Shown here piece after piece: positions 22,933 through 31,856 of a DNA stretch of 33,799 bases. A model generated the notes under the pieces. It did no database searches, was not told where the DNA came from, and was given only the letters and a program-made list of their open reading frames with translations. The stretch is from the NCBI GenBank assembly GCA_021799615.1, contig JAJZAC010000019.1, positions 1 through 33,799 on the forward strand, written 5' to 3'. Position numbers and translations under genes: made by a program. The stretch is from Actinomycetes bacterium (lineage in GTDB: Bacteria; Actinomycetota; Acidimicrobiia; Acidimicrobiales; RAAP-2). Positions within the stretch are counted from its first letter, which is position 1, and every line of letters begins with the position of its first letter.

Positions 22933-23868
22933 ATGAGGATCGCCATGGTCGGCCTGGGCAAGATGGGGGCCAACATGACCGAGCGGTTGATCGGCGGTGG
23001 CCACGAGGTGGTCGCCTTCGACCTGTCGGCGGAGGCGCGCCAGCGGGCGGCGGACCTGGGAGCCACGCCGGCGGCGTCGCTCGACGAGGTGGCCGCCGCC
23101 CTCGAACCGCCCCGCGTCGCCTGGGTGATGGTGCCGGCGGGAACGCCCACCGACGAGACCATCGCCCGCCTGGGCCAGCTCTTCGAACGCGGCGACGTGA
23201 TCGTCGACGGGGGGAACTCCAACTACAAGGAGGCGGCACCGACGGCGGCCTCGCTGGCCGAGCGGGGCGTGGGCTTCATCGACGCCGGCACGTCGGGCGG
23301 CATCTGGGGCCTGACCGAGGGCTACTGCCTGATGGTCGGTGGTTCACCGGAGGACGTCGCCAAGGTGGAGCCCGCCTTCGTCACCCTGGCGCCGAAGGAC
23401 GGCTACGCCCACGTCGGCCCGGTGGGCGCCGGCCACTTCGTCAAGATGGTCCACAACGGCATCGAGTACGGCCTCATGCAGGCGTACGCCGAGGGCTTCG
23501 AGATCATGGGCAAGGCCGACGAGTTCGACCTCGACCTCCACCAGATCGCCTCGATCTGGCGTTACGGCTCGGTGGTCCGGAGCTGGCTCCTCGAGCTGGC
23601 CGAGCGGGCGCTGCGCCCGGGGTCGGGCTTCGACCAGATCGAGGCGGTGGTGGTGGACTCGGGCGAAGGACGCTGGACGGTGGAGGAGGCGGTCAACCGG
23701 GCCGTACCCGCTCCGGTCATCTCCGCCGCTCTCTACGCCCGGTTCGCCTCGCGCGACACCGACGCCTTCGGGCTGCGGATGCTGGCCGCCCTGCGGAACC
23801 AGTTCGGCGGCCACGCCTTCACCACCGAATCGGGCGCCCCGGGCGGCGAGACGTCCACGCCCCGATGA
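22933..23868 (+). CDS. gnd: 6-phosphogluconate dehydrogenase, short decarboxylating form (GndA/YqeC type)
   Basis: 311 residues, versus ~470 for the classical enzyme. GLGKMGANM (7-15) is the dinucleotide loop; DAGTSGGIWG and KMVHNGIEYG (Lys171, Asn175) are catalytic. It oxidises 6-phosphogluconate to ribulose 5-phosphate and CO2. Asp30 at the end of the second strand (VVAFDLS) predicts NAD+ rather than NADP+, as in the short GndA enzymes; this is inferred from one residue. A GAGGAGG site lies before the ATG at 22933. Its last codons overlap the zwf ATG (ATGA at 23865). Confidence 0.95.
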   Translation: MRIAMVGLGKMGANMTERLIGGGHEVVAFDLSAEARQRAADLGATPAASLDEVAAALEPPRVAWVMVPAGTPTDETIARLGQLFERGDVIVDGGNSNYKEAAPTAASLAERGVGFIDAGTSGGIWGLTEGYCLMVGGSPEDVAKVEPAFVTLAPKDGYAHVGPVGAGHFVKMVHNGIEYGLMQAYAEGFEIMGKADEFDLDLHQIASIWRYGSVVRSWLLELAERALRPGSGFDQIEAVVVDSGEGRWTVEEAVNRAVPAPVISAALYARFASRDTDAFGLRMLAALRNQFGGHAFTTESGAPGGETSTPR

Positions 23869-25382
23869 CCCCGCCCGAGGTCCTCACCACGTCGCCCCCC
23901 GTCGCGATGGTCATCTTCGGCGCGTCGGGCGACCTGACCGCCCGCAAGATCCTTCCCGCGCTGGCCAAGCTTGCCGACCGTGGCACCCTCAAGAACGGGT
24001 TCACCGTGGTGGGCGTGGCCCGCACCGAATGGACCGACGACGAGTTCCGGGCCGCCGTCCACGAGGCCACGCCCGACGCCGGCACCGCCTGGCACGCCCT
24101 GGTGGACCGGTTCACCTACGTGACCGGCGAGTACACCCATCCCGACACCTTCGACGCCCTGCGCACCAAGCTGGCCGAGGCCGACCGCGTCGACGGGACG
24201 GCGGGAAACCGCCTCTTCTACCTGGCCACCATCCCGTCGATGTTCGGTCTGGTCGCCAAGGCCCTGGCCGACCACGGCTGCAACGGCCCGGGACCCGGCG
24301 GCACCTTCGCCCGCCTGGTGGTGGAGAAGCCCTACGGGCGCGACCTGCGCTCCGCTCTGGAGCTCGACGAACAGGTGCACCGCGCCTTCGCCGAGTCCGA
24401 GGTGTACCGGATCGACCACTACATGGGCAAGGAGACGGTCCAGAACGTCATCGCCCTCCGCTTCGCCAACGCCATCTTCGAGCCCATCTGGAACCGCCGG
24501 TACGTGGAGGAGGTGCAGATCACCGTGGCCGAGAGCCTCGGCGTCGAGCACCGGGGCGGCTTCTACGAGACGGCCGGCGCCTTGCGCGACATCGTCCAGA
24601 ACCACGTCATGCAGGTCCTCGCCCTCACCCTCATGGAGGCGCCGACGTCCATGGACGCCGACCGGATCCGCGACGAGAAGGTGAAGCTCCTCCAGGCCGT
24701 CGACATCCCCACGCCGGACGAGGCCGTGGACAAGATGGTGCGCGGCCAGTACGCGGCGGGGACCGTCGACGGCACGGCGGTGCCCGGCTACCGGTCCGAG
24801 CCCGACGTGGACCCCGACTCCATGACCGAGACCTACGTGGCCCTGCGGCTGCGGGTGGAGAACTGGCGGTGGGCCGGGGTGCCCATCTACGTGCGGACAG
24901 GCAAGCGCCTGCCGGCCCGGGTCACCGAGGTGGCGCTGCGGTTCCACCAGGTGCCGTTCCTGCTGTTCGACAAGCGGGCCAGCCGTGACCTCCGGCCCAA
25001 CACGCTCATCCTGCGCATCCAGCCCGACGAGGGCATCACCCTCGAGTTCGGGGCCAAGTTCCCCGGCGAGGCGTTCAGCGTGCGGTCGGTGGCCATGGAC
25101 TTCGCCTACTCCACCGCCTTCGCCGGGGTGGAGGCGGCCGACGGCTACGAGCGCCTCCTCCACGACGCCATGGTCGGCGATCCCACCCTGTTCATCCGAT
25201 CCGACGAGGTCTGCCAGGCATGGCGCATCGTCGACCCCTACCTCGAGGCGTGGGCCGACTCCCGCGCCGGCCTGCATCTCTACCCGGCCGGCACCTGGGG
25301 GCCGCACATGGCCGACCTGCTCGTCGAGCGCACGGGGGACGCCTGGCGCAACCCGGCCCTCGACATCCAACCCCCGGGCTGA
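23865..25382 (+). CDS. zwf: Glucose-6-phosphate dehydrogenase
   Basis: 505 residues. The nucleotide loop is GASGDLTARK (19-28), the substrate-binding motif RIDHYMGK (182-189) and His247 in VQNHVMQ is the catalytic base. It oxidises glucose 6-phosphate to 6-phosphogluconolactone with NAD(P)+. Its start overlaps the gnd stop by four bases, so the two dehydrogenases are probably made in a fixed ratio. In many actinobacteria zwf is followed by opcA, which activates it; here pgl follows directly, with no opcA in the window. Confidence 0.97.
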   Translation: MTPPEVLTTSPPVAMVIFGASGDLTARKILPALAKLADRGTLKNGFTVVGVARTEWTDDEFRAAVHEATPDAGTAWHALVDRFTYVTGEYTHPDTFDALRTKLAEADRVDGTAGNRLFYLATIPSMFGLVAKALADHGCNGPGPGGTFARLVVEKPYGRDLRSALELDEQVHRAFAESEVYRIDHYMGKETVQNVIALRFANAIFEPIWNRRYVEEVQITVAESLGVEHRGGFYETAGALRDIVQNHVMQVLALTLMEAPTSMDADRIRDEKVKLLQAVDIPTPDEAVDKMVRGQYAAGTVDGTAVPGYRSEPDVDPDSMTETYVALRLRVENWRWAGVPIYVRTGKRLPARVTEVALRFHQVPFLLFDKRASRDLRPNTLILRIQPDEGITLEFGAKFPGEAFSVRSVAMDFAYSTAFAGVEAADGYERLLHDAMVGDPTLFIRSDEVCQAWRIVDPYLEAWADSRAGLHLYPAGTWGPHMADLLVERTGDAWRNPALDIQPPG

Positions 25383-25391
25383 GGTCGGACC

Positions 25392-26075
25392 GTGCACGGC
25401 GAGCTCCGGGTGGTGGGCTCGGTCCCCGAGGCCTTCGCCCCGGTGGTGGCCCGCCACCTGGCGTCGGCCGGTGGCGGGCCGCTGTTCTTCTCGGGGGGTC
25501 CGACGGCCCGGGCGTGCTACGAGCACCTGGCCGCCACGTCCGGCCCGGGCGGGGCGCTGGAGGTCCCGTGGGGACGGGTCGACGCCTACTGGGGTGACGA
25601 GCGGTGCGTGCCGCCCGACGACCCCGACTCCAACCACGCCCTCACCGTGGCCGCCCTCCTCGACCGGGTCGGTCCCGTGCGCTCGGTCCATCCCATGTTC
25701 ACCGCCGGCGACCCCGATGCCGCCGCCGCCGCCTACGCCGCCCAGGTGGCCCCCCTGCCCACCCTGGGCCTGGTCCACCTGGGCATGGGCCCCGACGGCC
25801 ACTGCGCGTCGCTGTTCCCCGGCGCCCCCGCCCTCGACGTGGTCGATGCCGATCCCCCGGTGGTCGCCACCGTCGATCCCTCCGGGACCAACCCCCACCC
25901 CCGCCTCTCCCTCACCCTGCCCGCCATCGCCCGGGCCGACCTTGTCGTCTTCACCGTGAGCGGCGCCACCAAGCGCGACGCCCTGTCCCGGGTGCGGGCC
26001 GGCGAGGACCTGCCGGCCGGGCGGGTGCGGGCCCGCCGCGTCCTGTGGCTGGTCGACGAGGACGCCGCCGGCTGA
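25392..26075 (+). CDS. pgl: 6-phosphogluconolactonase
   Basis: 227 residues of the NagB/Pgl (DevB) type. GDERCVP (68-74) and the LGMGPDGHCASLFPG segment (130-144), with His137, are the active-site motifs. It hydrolyses the lactone made by Zwf to 6-phosphogluconate. The GTG at 25392 is preceded by TGAGGTCGG within the zwf end; the gap to zwf is nine bases. It is the last gene of the operon and ends inside a perfect inverted repeat shared with the stop of trpA. Confidence 0.95.
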   Translation: MHGELRVVGSVPEAFAPVVARHLASAGGGPLFFSGGPTARACYEHLAATSGPGGALEVPWGRVDAYWGDERCVPPDDPDSNHALTVAALLDRVGPVRSVHPMFTAGDPDAAAAAYAAQVAPLPTLGLVHLGMGPDGHCASLFPGAPALDVVDADPPVVATVDPSGTNPHPRLSLTLPAIARADLVVFTVSGATKRDALSRVRAGEDLPAGRVRARRVLWLVDEDAAG

Positions 26076-26091
26076 CCGGGCGGGTCAGCCG
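26069..26091. terminator. Bidirectional terminator-like inverted repeat holding both stop codons
   Basis: Perfect nine-pair stem CGGCTGACC-gggcg-GGTCAGCCG between pgl (+) and trpA (-). The TGA of pgl lies in the left arm and the stop of trpA in the right arm, at mirror positions. No T-tract on either side. Confidence 0.55.
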
Positions 26092-26876
26092 CGGTCGAGC
26101 GCCCGGCGGATGCCCCCGATGAAGTCCACCGCCGCCTCCACCCCGCCGCCCTCGAGCAGTCGCCGCACCAGCGCCGAGCCGACCACCACCCCGTCGGCCA
26201 CCTCGCACACCCGGCGGGCCTGGTCGGCATCGGAGATCCCGATGCCCACGCACACCGGCAGCGACGTTCGGGCCTTCACCCGGGCGGCCACGTCGAGGGC
26301 GGTGCCGGCCAGCTGGCGCTGCTCGCCGGTGACCCCCATCCGGCCCACCGTGTAGACAAACCCCCGGCACCGCTCGACGATGGGAGCGATCCGCCCGTCG
26401 GGGGTGGACGGGGCCACCAGCAGCACGGTGGCCACCCCGGCCGAGTCCGCCGCCTCCGCCCACGGCCCGACCTCCTCGAGGGGGAGGTCGGGGACGATGG
26501 CACCGGTGACGCCGGACTCGGCCATCGACGCGGCCATCCGCCGGTGGCCGGTGCGCACGACCAGGTTGTAGTAGGTCATCACCACCAGCGGCACCCCGGG
26601 GCTGATGCGGCCGAGGTCGGCCAGCACCCCGGCCGGCGTCGTGCCCCGTTCCAGCGCGGCCAGGGACGCGGCCTGGACCGTGGGGCCGTCGATCATGGGA
26701 TCGGAGAACGGCAGCCCGATCTCGATGGCATCGGCGCCAGCGCCGGCCAGCGCCTCCACCGTGACCAGCCACTGGTCGTCCATGCCCCCCGTCACGTAGG
26801 GGACGAGGAGCTTGCGCCCGGCGGCCCGGTGGGCGGCCAGCGTGGCCGCCAGGTCCGGCGCGGTGGCCACCGTCAC
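26085..26876 (-). CDS. trpA: Tryptophan synthase alpha chain
   Basis: 263 residues. The catalytic acids are Glu52 in [11 protein letters not shown] and Asp63 in MIDGPTVQ, matching Glu49 and Asp60 of E. coli. [16 protein letters not shown] forms the phosphate-binding end. It cleaves indole-3-glycerol phosphate and passes indole through the tunnel to TrpB. The GTG at 26876 overlaps the TGA of trpB (GTGA), which fixes the start; a longer open frame upstream is within trpB and was ignored. It is the last gene of trpCFBA. Confidence 0.96.
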   Translation of the reverse strand: MTVATAPDLAATLAAHRAAGRKLLVPYVTGGMDDQWLVTVEALAGAGADAIEIGLPFSDPMIDGPTVQAASLAALERGTTPAGVLADLGRISPGVPLVVMTYYNLVVRTGHRRMAASMAESGVTGAIVPDLPLEEVGPWAEAADSAGVATVLLVAPSTPDGRIAPIVERCRGFVYTVGRMGVTGEQRQLAGTALDVAARVKARTSLPVCVGIGISDADQARRVCEVADGVVVGSALVRRLLEGGGVEAAVDFIGGIRRALDRG

Positions 26877-28078
26877 GCCAGGAGCTCCCGCACCTGGGCG
26901 ACGTCCTTGTCCCCCCGGCCCGAGAGCGTGACCAGCACGGTGGACCCGGACCGGACCAGTTCGTCGCCGGAACGGGCGGCACGGGCCACCCAGGCCAGGG
27001 CGTGGGCCGACTCCAGGGCGGGGATGATCCCCTCGGTCCGGGACAGGAGCTGGAACGCCTCGAGCACCTCGGCGTCGGTGGCCGTCTCGTAGCGGGCTCG
27101 GCCGATGGCGGCCAGGTGGGCGTGCTCGGGGCCGATGCCCGGGTAGTCGAGCCCGGCCGAGATCGACTCGGCCTCGAGGATCTGTCCGGCCTCGTCCTGC
27201 ATGAGGTTGGAGCGCATGCCGTGCAGCACGCCGGGGATGCCCTTCGCCATGGCCGCACCGCCGGCCGCCTCGACCCCCACCAGCGCGCTCGAGGTGGCGT
27301 CGGCGAACCCGGCGAAGGTGCCGGCCGCGTTGGAGCCGCCCCCCACGCAGGCCACGACCACGTCGGGGTCGGCGCCGCCGAGGATCGCCCGGCACTGCTG
27401 GCGGGCCTCGTCCCCCACCACCCGCTGCAGCTCGCGGACGATCCACGGGTAGGGATGGGGGCCCATGACCGAGCCCAGGCAGTAGTGGGTGTCCTCCACC
27501 GTGGCCACCCAGTCCCGCAGCGCTTCGTTGACCGCGTCCTTCAGTGTGCGGCTGCCGCTCGTGACCGGCCGCACCTCGGCGCCGAGGAGCTCCATGCGGA
27601 AGACGTTGAGCTCCTGGCGGGCGGTGTCCACCTCGCCCATGTACACCACGCACGCCATGCCGTAGCGGGCGGCCGCCGTGGCCGTGGCCACCCCGTGCTG
27701 GCCGGCGCCCGTCTCGGCCACCAGGCGCGTCTTACCCATCCGGCGGGCCAGCAGAGCCTGACCCACCACGTTGTTGATCTTGTGGGAGCCGGTGTGGGCC
27801 AGGTCCTCCCGCTTCAGGAGGACCCGCACCCCGAGCTCGGCCGAGAGCCGCGGGCACTCGGTGACCGGCGTGGGGCGGCCGCCGTAGGAGGCGAGCGTCG
27901 ACGTCAGCTCGTCCCGGAACGCCGGGTCGGCCCACGCCGCCCGGAAGGCCGCCTCGAGCTCCATGCACGCCGGCACCAGCGACTCGGGGACGAAGCGGCC
28001 TCCGAACTCGCCGAACCGACCGCGGTCCCCGGGGTCGCCCATGATCACACCGGACGCCGCGCCCTCCCCCGCCGTCAC
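26873..28078 (-). CDS. trpB: Tryptophan synthase beta chain
   Basis: 401 residues. The PLP lysine is Lys100 in HTGSHKINN, and the phosphate-binding loop is GGGSN (246-250). [11 protein letters not shown] near residue 24 is the usual N-terminal landmark. It joins indole with serine to give tryptophan. The start is GTG at 28078, overlapping the trpF stop (GTGA); an internal ATG 12 codons later ([15 protein letters not shown]) also fits the family start, so the first 12 residues are uncertain. Both ends overlap neighbours by four bases. Confidence 0.97.
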   Translation of the reverse strand: MTAGEGAASGVIMGDPGDRGRFGEFGGRFVPESLVPACMELEAAFRAAWADPAFRDELTSTLASYGGRPTPVTECPRLSAELGVRVLLKREDLAHTGSHKINNVVGQALLARRMGKTRLVAETGAGQHGVATATAAARYGMACVVYMGEVDTARQELNVFRMELLGAEVRPVTSGSRTLKDAVNEALRDWVATVEDTHYCLGSVMGPHPYPWIVRELQRVVGDEARQQCRAILGGADPDVVVACVGGGSNAAGTFAGFADATSSALVGVEAAGGAAMAKGIPGVLHGMRSNLMQDEAGQILEAESISAGLDYPGIGPEHAHLAAIGRARYETATDAEVLEAFQLLSRTEGIIPALESAHALAWVARAARSGDELVRSGSTVLVTLSGRGDKDVAQVRELLA

Positions 28079-28809
28079 TCGTCCTGCCAGTCGTACAGGT
28101 CGGGCTCGTCCGGGGCCCGGCGGCGCACCGTCGTGTACGGCCGCGGCCTCCCCACCCGGCCGGTGGCCGCGGCCAGCTCCACCTCGGCCCGCCGCACGGC
28201 GGCCACGAAGTCACGGAGCTTGCCCGGGTCCTTCACCCCGGGGGACGACTCGACGCCCGAGGCGACGTCCACCCCCCACGGCGCCAGGTGCACGATGGCC
28301 CGGCCCACGTTGTCGGGGCGGAGACCGCCGGAGACGATGAGGCGACCCGGGTCCACCACCCCTTCGGCCAGCCGCCAGTCGAACAGCTCGCCCGATCCCG
28401 GGTTGGCCCCGTCGAGCAGCAGGAACTGGGCACCGGTCCGCTCGAAGTTGGCGATGGCGGGGTGCCCGGCCGGGTAGGCCTTGATGGTCGCCCCCACCCG
28501 CTGGCGCACGTACTGGACGTCCTCGACCGACTCCATCCCGTGGAGCTGGACGGCGTGCAGCCCCGCATGGTTGGCGATCTCCACCACCCGGGCCGGCGCC
28601 TCGTCGCGGAACACGCCGACGGTGACCGTCTCGTGGGGGAGTCGCTTCACGATGTCCGAGACGGCGGTCACCGACATCTGCCGTGGGGAGGGGGCGAAGA
28701 TGAACCCGACGGCCGAGGCGCCCATGGCCACGGCCAGCAGGGCGTCCGCCTCGGACGTGATGCCGCAGATCTTGACGAACACGCCGTCGATGCCGAGCTC
28801 GCCGCTCAT
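28075..28809 (-). CDS. trpF: Phosphoribosylanthranilate isomerase
   Basis: 244 residues. KICGIT holds Cys15, the general base; VQLHG is the second strand loop; [11 protein letters not shown] with Asp133 is the general acid region; and [15 protein letters not shown] is the phosphate-binding end. It isomerises phosphoribosylanthranilate to the linear ribulose form. About 40 residues after the barrel (from GRVGRPRPY) are extra compared with the usual ~200 and look polar and disordered. The ATG overlaps the trpC stop (ATGA), and its own stop overlaps the trpB GTG. Confidence 0.95.
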   Translation of the reverse strand: MSGELGIDGVFVKICGITSEADALLAVAMGASAVGFIFAPSPRQMSVTAVSDIVKRLPHETVTVGVFRDEAPARVVEIANHAGLHAVQLHGMESVEDVQYVRQRVGATIKAYPAGHPAIANFERTGAQFLLLDGANPGSGELFDWRLAEGVVDPGRLIVSGGLRPDNVGRAIVHLAPWGVDVASGVESSPGVKDPGKLRDFVAAVRRAEVELAAATGRVGRPRPYTTVRRRAPDEPDLYDWQDE

Positions 28810-29603
28810 GCCGCCACCGTCGTCGCAGCCAGGGCGGCCACCGCGCCGCGAGGATCGGCCGAGGTCACCACCGACTCCCCCACCAGCAGGGCGCGGTACC
28901 CGGCGGCGGCCAGGCGGGCGGCGTCGGCGGCGTCGCGGATGCCCGACTCGGCCACCGCGACGACGTCGGGCGGGAACGACGGCGCCAGGCGGGCGGCCAG
29001 GTCGCGGTCGACGGCGAAGGTCCGCAGGTCCCGCTGGTTCACGCCGACGAGGGTGGCGCCGGCGGCCAGCGCCCGTCCCAGCTCGGCGGCGTCGTGCACT
29101 TCGACCAGGGCGGCAAGGTCCAGCCGGCCGGCCAGTGCCACCAGGTCGGCGAGCAGGCGGTCCTCGAGGACGGCGGCGATGAGGAGCACGGCGTCCGCCC
29201 CCATCAGCCGGGCGTCGCACACGTCGCGGGGCCCGACGGTGAAGTCCTTGCGCAGCACCGGCAGCCCCACCGCGGCCCGGGCCGCCCGCAGGTCGGCGGG
29301 AGAACCGCCGAAGAAGCGGGCGTCGGTCAGCACCGACAGGCAGGCGGCGCCGCCCGCCTCGTACTGGCGGGCCAGCGATGCCGGGTCGAGATCGGGGGCC
29401 AGGTCGCCCCTCGAGGGAGATCGCCGCTTGATCTCGGCGATCACGGCCACGCCGGGTGCTCCCCGGAGCGCCCCCACCACGTCGCGGCCGACGTGCGAGG
29501 CGGCATGCTCCTCGGCCCGCTGCAACAGCGGGCCGAGCGGGCGTGCATCGTCGCGGTCCGCCTCGCGGTGGGCGGCCACGATCTCGTCGAGGTACGTCGC
29601 CAT
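28806..29603 (-). CDS. trpC: Indole-3-glycerol phosphate synthase
   Basis: 265 residues. AEIKRRSPSRG (Lys59) and LRKDF (Lys119) carry the catalytic lysines, LVEVHD and VGVNQRDLRTF are later strands, and AESGI is the phosphate-binding turn. It closes the indole ring from carboxyphenylaminodeoxyribulose phosphate. The ATG at 29603 is the first of the trpCFBA run. It has no clear ribosome site. A TAGGCT box (29613-29618) and the shared symmetric -10 (29630-29639) lie upstream. trpE, trpG and trpD are not in the window. Confidence 0.96.
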   Translation of the reverse strand: MATYLDEIVAAHREADRDDARPLGPLLQRAEEHAASHVGRDVVGALRGAPGVAVIAEIKRRSPSRGDLAPDLDPASLARQYEAGGAACLSVLTDARFFGGSPADLRAARAAVGLPVLRKDFTVGPRDVCDARLMGADAVLLIAAVLEDRLLADLVALAGRLDLAALVEVHDAAELGRALAAGATLVGVNQRDLRTFAVDRDLAARLAPSFPPDVVAVAESGIRDAADAARLAAAGYRALLVGESVVTSADPRGAVAALAATTVAA

Positions 29604-29629
29604 GACCGCCCAAGCCTACCGGCGGCGGC

Positions 29630-29639
29630 ACCCTACGCT
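29630..29639. promoter_or_regulatory. Symmetric shared -10 element for trpC and the response regulator
   Basis: ACCCTACGCT has the form ANNNTANNNT. Read on the plus strand it gives TACGCT (29634-29639) for the response regulator gene; on the minus strand it gives TAGGGT (29635-29630) for trpC. The central TA is shared. Expected leaders are about 37 and 20 bases. Confidence 0.5.
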
Positions 29640-29682
29640 GCGGTTGCTTGGCCGCCGGAGACTGAGGTGGCAGGCTGTGAGG

Positions 29683-30369
29683 ATGCCGACCGAGGATGCC
29701 GTCGTCGTCATCGAGGATGACGACCACATCGCCGACCTGGTGGCGATGTACCTGCGCAAGGACGGCTTCCGGGTGGTGGTGGCCGGCGACGGCGAGGCCG
29801 GCCTGGCCGCCGTCGAGCGGACCCGGCCCGTTCTCGCCGTGGTGGACATCGGGTTGCCCGGCGAGCTCGACGGGCTCGACGTGTGCCGCAAGCTGGTGTC
29901 CGGCGGGCACGTGGCGGTCATCCTCCTCACCGCCCGGGACGACGAGATCGACCGCGTCCTCGGGCTGGAGCTCGGCGCCGACGACTACGTCACCAAGCCG
30001 TTCTCGCCCCGGGAGCTCGTGGCCCGCGCCCATGCCGTGCTGCGCCGCTCGGGCCGGGGGTCGGCCCAGGCGGAGCCGGCAGCGGACGTGGCCACCGTGG
30101 GCGACGTCGAGGTCGACAACCGCCGCCGCGAGGTCCGCCGCGACGGCGAGGTGGTCCCCCTCACCACCCGCGAGTTCGCCCTGCTGGCCTACCTGGTGGC
30201 CAACACCGGCCTGGCCCTGTCCCGCCGCCAGCTGCTCGACGGCGTGTGGGGCGCCGACTGGTACGGGGACGAGCGCACCGTGGACGTCCACGTGCGGCAG
30301 CTCCGCAAGAAGCTGGGCGACTCCCTCCCCCTCGCCACCGTGTGGGGCGTCGGCTACCGGCTCGGATGA
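29683..30369 (+). CDS. OmpR/PhoB-family response regulator
   Basis: 228 residues. Receiver domain 1-~118: acidic pocket EDDD (11-14), phospho-acceptor Asp55 in VVDIGLPG, Thr83 in LLTARDD, and Lys105 in TKPF. Winged-helix DNA-binding domain ~135-228: REFALLAYL, RRQLLDGVWG, and TVDVHVRQLRKKLG, ending WGVGYRLG. It binds DNA when phosphorylated by the histidine kinase encoded next. The ATG at 29683 follows GTGAGG. Resembles the MprA/RegX3 type, but the target genes cannot be read from the sequence. The kinase gene starts 31 bases after its stop. Confidence 0.95.
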   Translation: MPTEDAVVVIEDDDHIADLVAMYLRKDGFRVVVAGDGEAGLAAVERTRPVLAVVDIGLPGELDGLDVCRKLVSGGHVAVILLTARDDEIDRVLGLELGADDYVTKPFSPRELVARAHAVLRRSGRGSAQAEPAADVATVGDVEVDNRRREVRRDGEVVPLTTREFALLAYLVANTGLALSRRQLLDGVWGADWYGDERTVDVHVRQLRKKLGDSLPLATVWGVGYRLG

Positions 30370-30400
30370 CGCCGCCCGCGGCGCGGCACCGGGGATCGCC

Positions 30401-31816
30401 GTGCGCCGCCGCCTGACCATCGCTGCCATCCTCCTGGTGCTGGCCACGGTGGTGGTGAGCACCGTCGGCACCTTCGTCCTGGTCCGCAGCGCGTCGGTGC
30501 ACACCGCCGAGCAGGAGCTCTCCGGCCAGGCCGCGTCCATCGCCGGGATCCTGACCGGCGGGGAGCTGAGCAAGAAAGCCACCGTCGCCCAGCAGGTCCG
30601 GATCTTTGCCCGGGCCGGGCACCTGGCCGGCGCCTCGCTGGTGGTCGTCCGGCCCGACGGTTCGCTGCGGGGCCGGCTTCCTGCCGGGGTGCTAGCGGCG
30701 GACCTCGACCTCCCGGCGCTCACCGCCGGCGAGCAGGTGACCGGGCGGGTGGGGCGGACCCTCCTCGCCACCGGCGCCGTCGAGGTCTTCAGCGCCGTCC
30801 CGGCCCCCGGTGCCCGGGCGGCGAACGGGCTGCCGGTCCTCGTGGTGACCCGGATGGTGCCCAGCCCCGCCAACGGCGTCGGCTACTTCGTCCTCGTCGG
30901 GCTGGGCGCGCTGGCCGTGGCCACCGTCCTGGCAGCCGTGCTGGGCCGCCGGTTCGCCCGGCCGGTGGTGGCCGCCGCCGAGGCGACCCGCCGGATCGCC
31001 GCCGGCGACCTCGAAGCCCGGGTGCCCGAGCACCACGGCGATGGCGAGGAGCTGGTCGACCTGGCCCGGTCGGTCAACTGGCTGGGGGCCGAGCTGGCCC
31101 GGGTGCGCGACCAGGAGCGCCAGTTCCTCCTGTCGGTGTCCCACGAGCTGCGCACCCCTCTCACGTCGATCTCCGGGTACGCGGAGGCCGTGCTCGACGG
31201 CACCGCCCCCGACCAGCGGGCCGCGGTGGGGGTCATCCGCGACGAGGCGGCCCGCCTGGACCGCCTGGTGGGCGACCTGCTGGAGCTGGCCCGCATCGAC
31301 GCCCGGCGGTTCCGCGTCGACGCCCGGCCCGTCGACCTGGGCGCCCTCGTGGGGCGGACGGTGGACGGGCTGCGGCCCACGGCGGCGGCAGCCGGCGTGA
31401 GCCTGACCGTCTCGGGTCCCGCTGAGTCCGGTGGGCCGCCCGTGCACGTGGTGGCCGACCCCGACCGCCTGGCCCAGATGGTGGCCAACCTGGTGGGCAA
31501 CGCCCTCGATTTTGCCACGTCGTCGGTGGTCGTCACGTGGACCGGCGGGCCGGCTCCGTCGATCACGGTGGTCGACGACGGCCCCGGGATCCCCGCCGAC
31601 GAGCTCCCCCACGTCTTCGAGCGCCACTACACCTCGGACCGCCAGCGCCGGCGGCGGGCCGGTACCGGCCTCGGTCTGGCCATCGTGGCCGAGCTGGGCT
31701 CGGCCATGGGCATCGCCGTCACGGCGCGGGCGCCCGTCACGCCCGCCGGCGGCACGGCCATGGAGCTGCGGTTCGCCGCTCTCGGCGGAGCTCCGGCTGC
31801 CGTGCCGGTCGGCTGA
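30401..31816 (+). CDS. Membrane sensor histidine kinase
   Basis: 471 residues from the GTG at 30401 (GGGGA five bases upstream). Two membrane helices (about 7-28 and 161-182) enclose an extracytoplasmic region of ~130 residues of no family I recognise; a HAMP segment follows (about 183-235). The phospho-acceptor is His248 in SVSHELRTPL. The ATP-binding domain has the N box (MVANLVGNALDFA), DDGPGIP and GTGLGLAI. It would autophosphorylate and pass phosphate to the response regulator upstream. The signal is unknown. Confidence 0.94.
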   Translation: MRRRLTIAAILLVLATVVVSTVGTFVLVRSASVHTAEQELSGQAASIAGILTGGELSKKATVAQQVRIFARAGHLAGASLVVVRPDGSLRGRLPAGVLAADLDLPALTAGEQVTGRVGRTLLATGAVEVFSAVPAPGARAANGLPVLVVTRMVPSPANGVGYFVLVGLGALAVATVLAAVLGRRFARPVVAAAEATRRIAAGDLEARVPEHHGDGEELVDLARSVNWLGAELARVRDQERQFLLSVSHELRTPLTSISGYAEAVLDGTAPDQRAAVGVIRDEAARLDRLVGDLLELARIDARRFRVDARPVDLGALVGRTVDGLRPTAAAAGVSLTVSGPAESGGPPVHVVADPDRLAQMVANLVGNALDFATSSVVVTWTGGPAPSITVVDDGPGIPADELPHVFERHYTSDRQRRRRAGTGLGLAIVAELGSAMGIAVTARAPVTPAGGTAMELRFAALGGAPAAVPVG

Positions 31817-31822
31817 CCCGCG

Positions 31823-31843
31823 GGCCGGCCCTCAGGGGCGGCC
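31823..31843. terminator. Hairpin between the histidine kinase and MFS genes
   Basis: GGCCGGCCC-tca-GGGGCGGCC, eight of nine pairs, in the 40-base space between convergent genes, so it could serve both. No T-tract. Confidence 0.45.
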
Positions 31844-31856
31844 TGCCGGCTGCTCC

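Noticed and set aside
28810..30873. Upstream extension of the trpF frame across trpC and the two-component genes
   Set aside because: It overlaps better-supported genes; the ATG at 28809 overlapping the trpC stop is the natural start.
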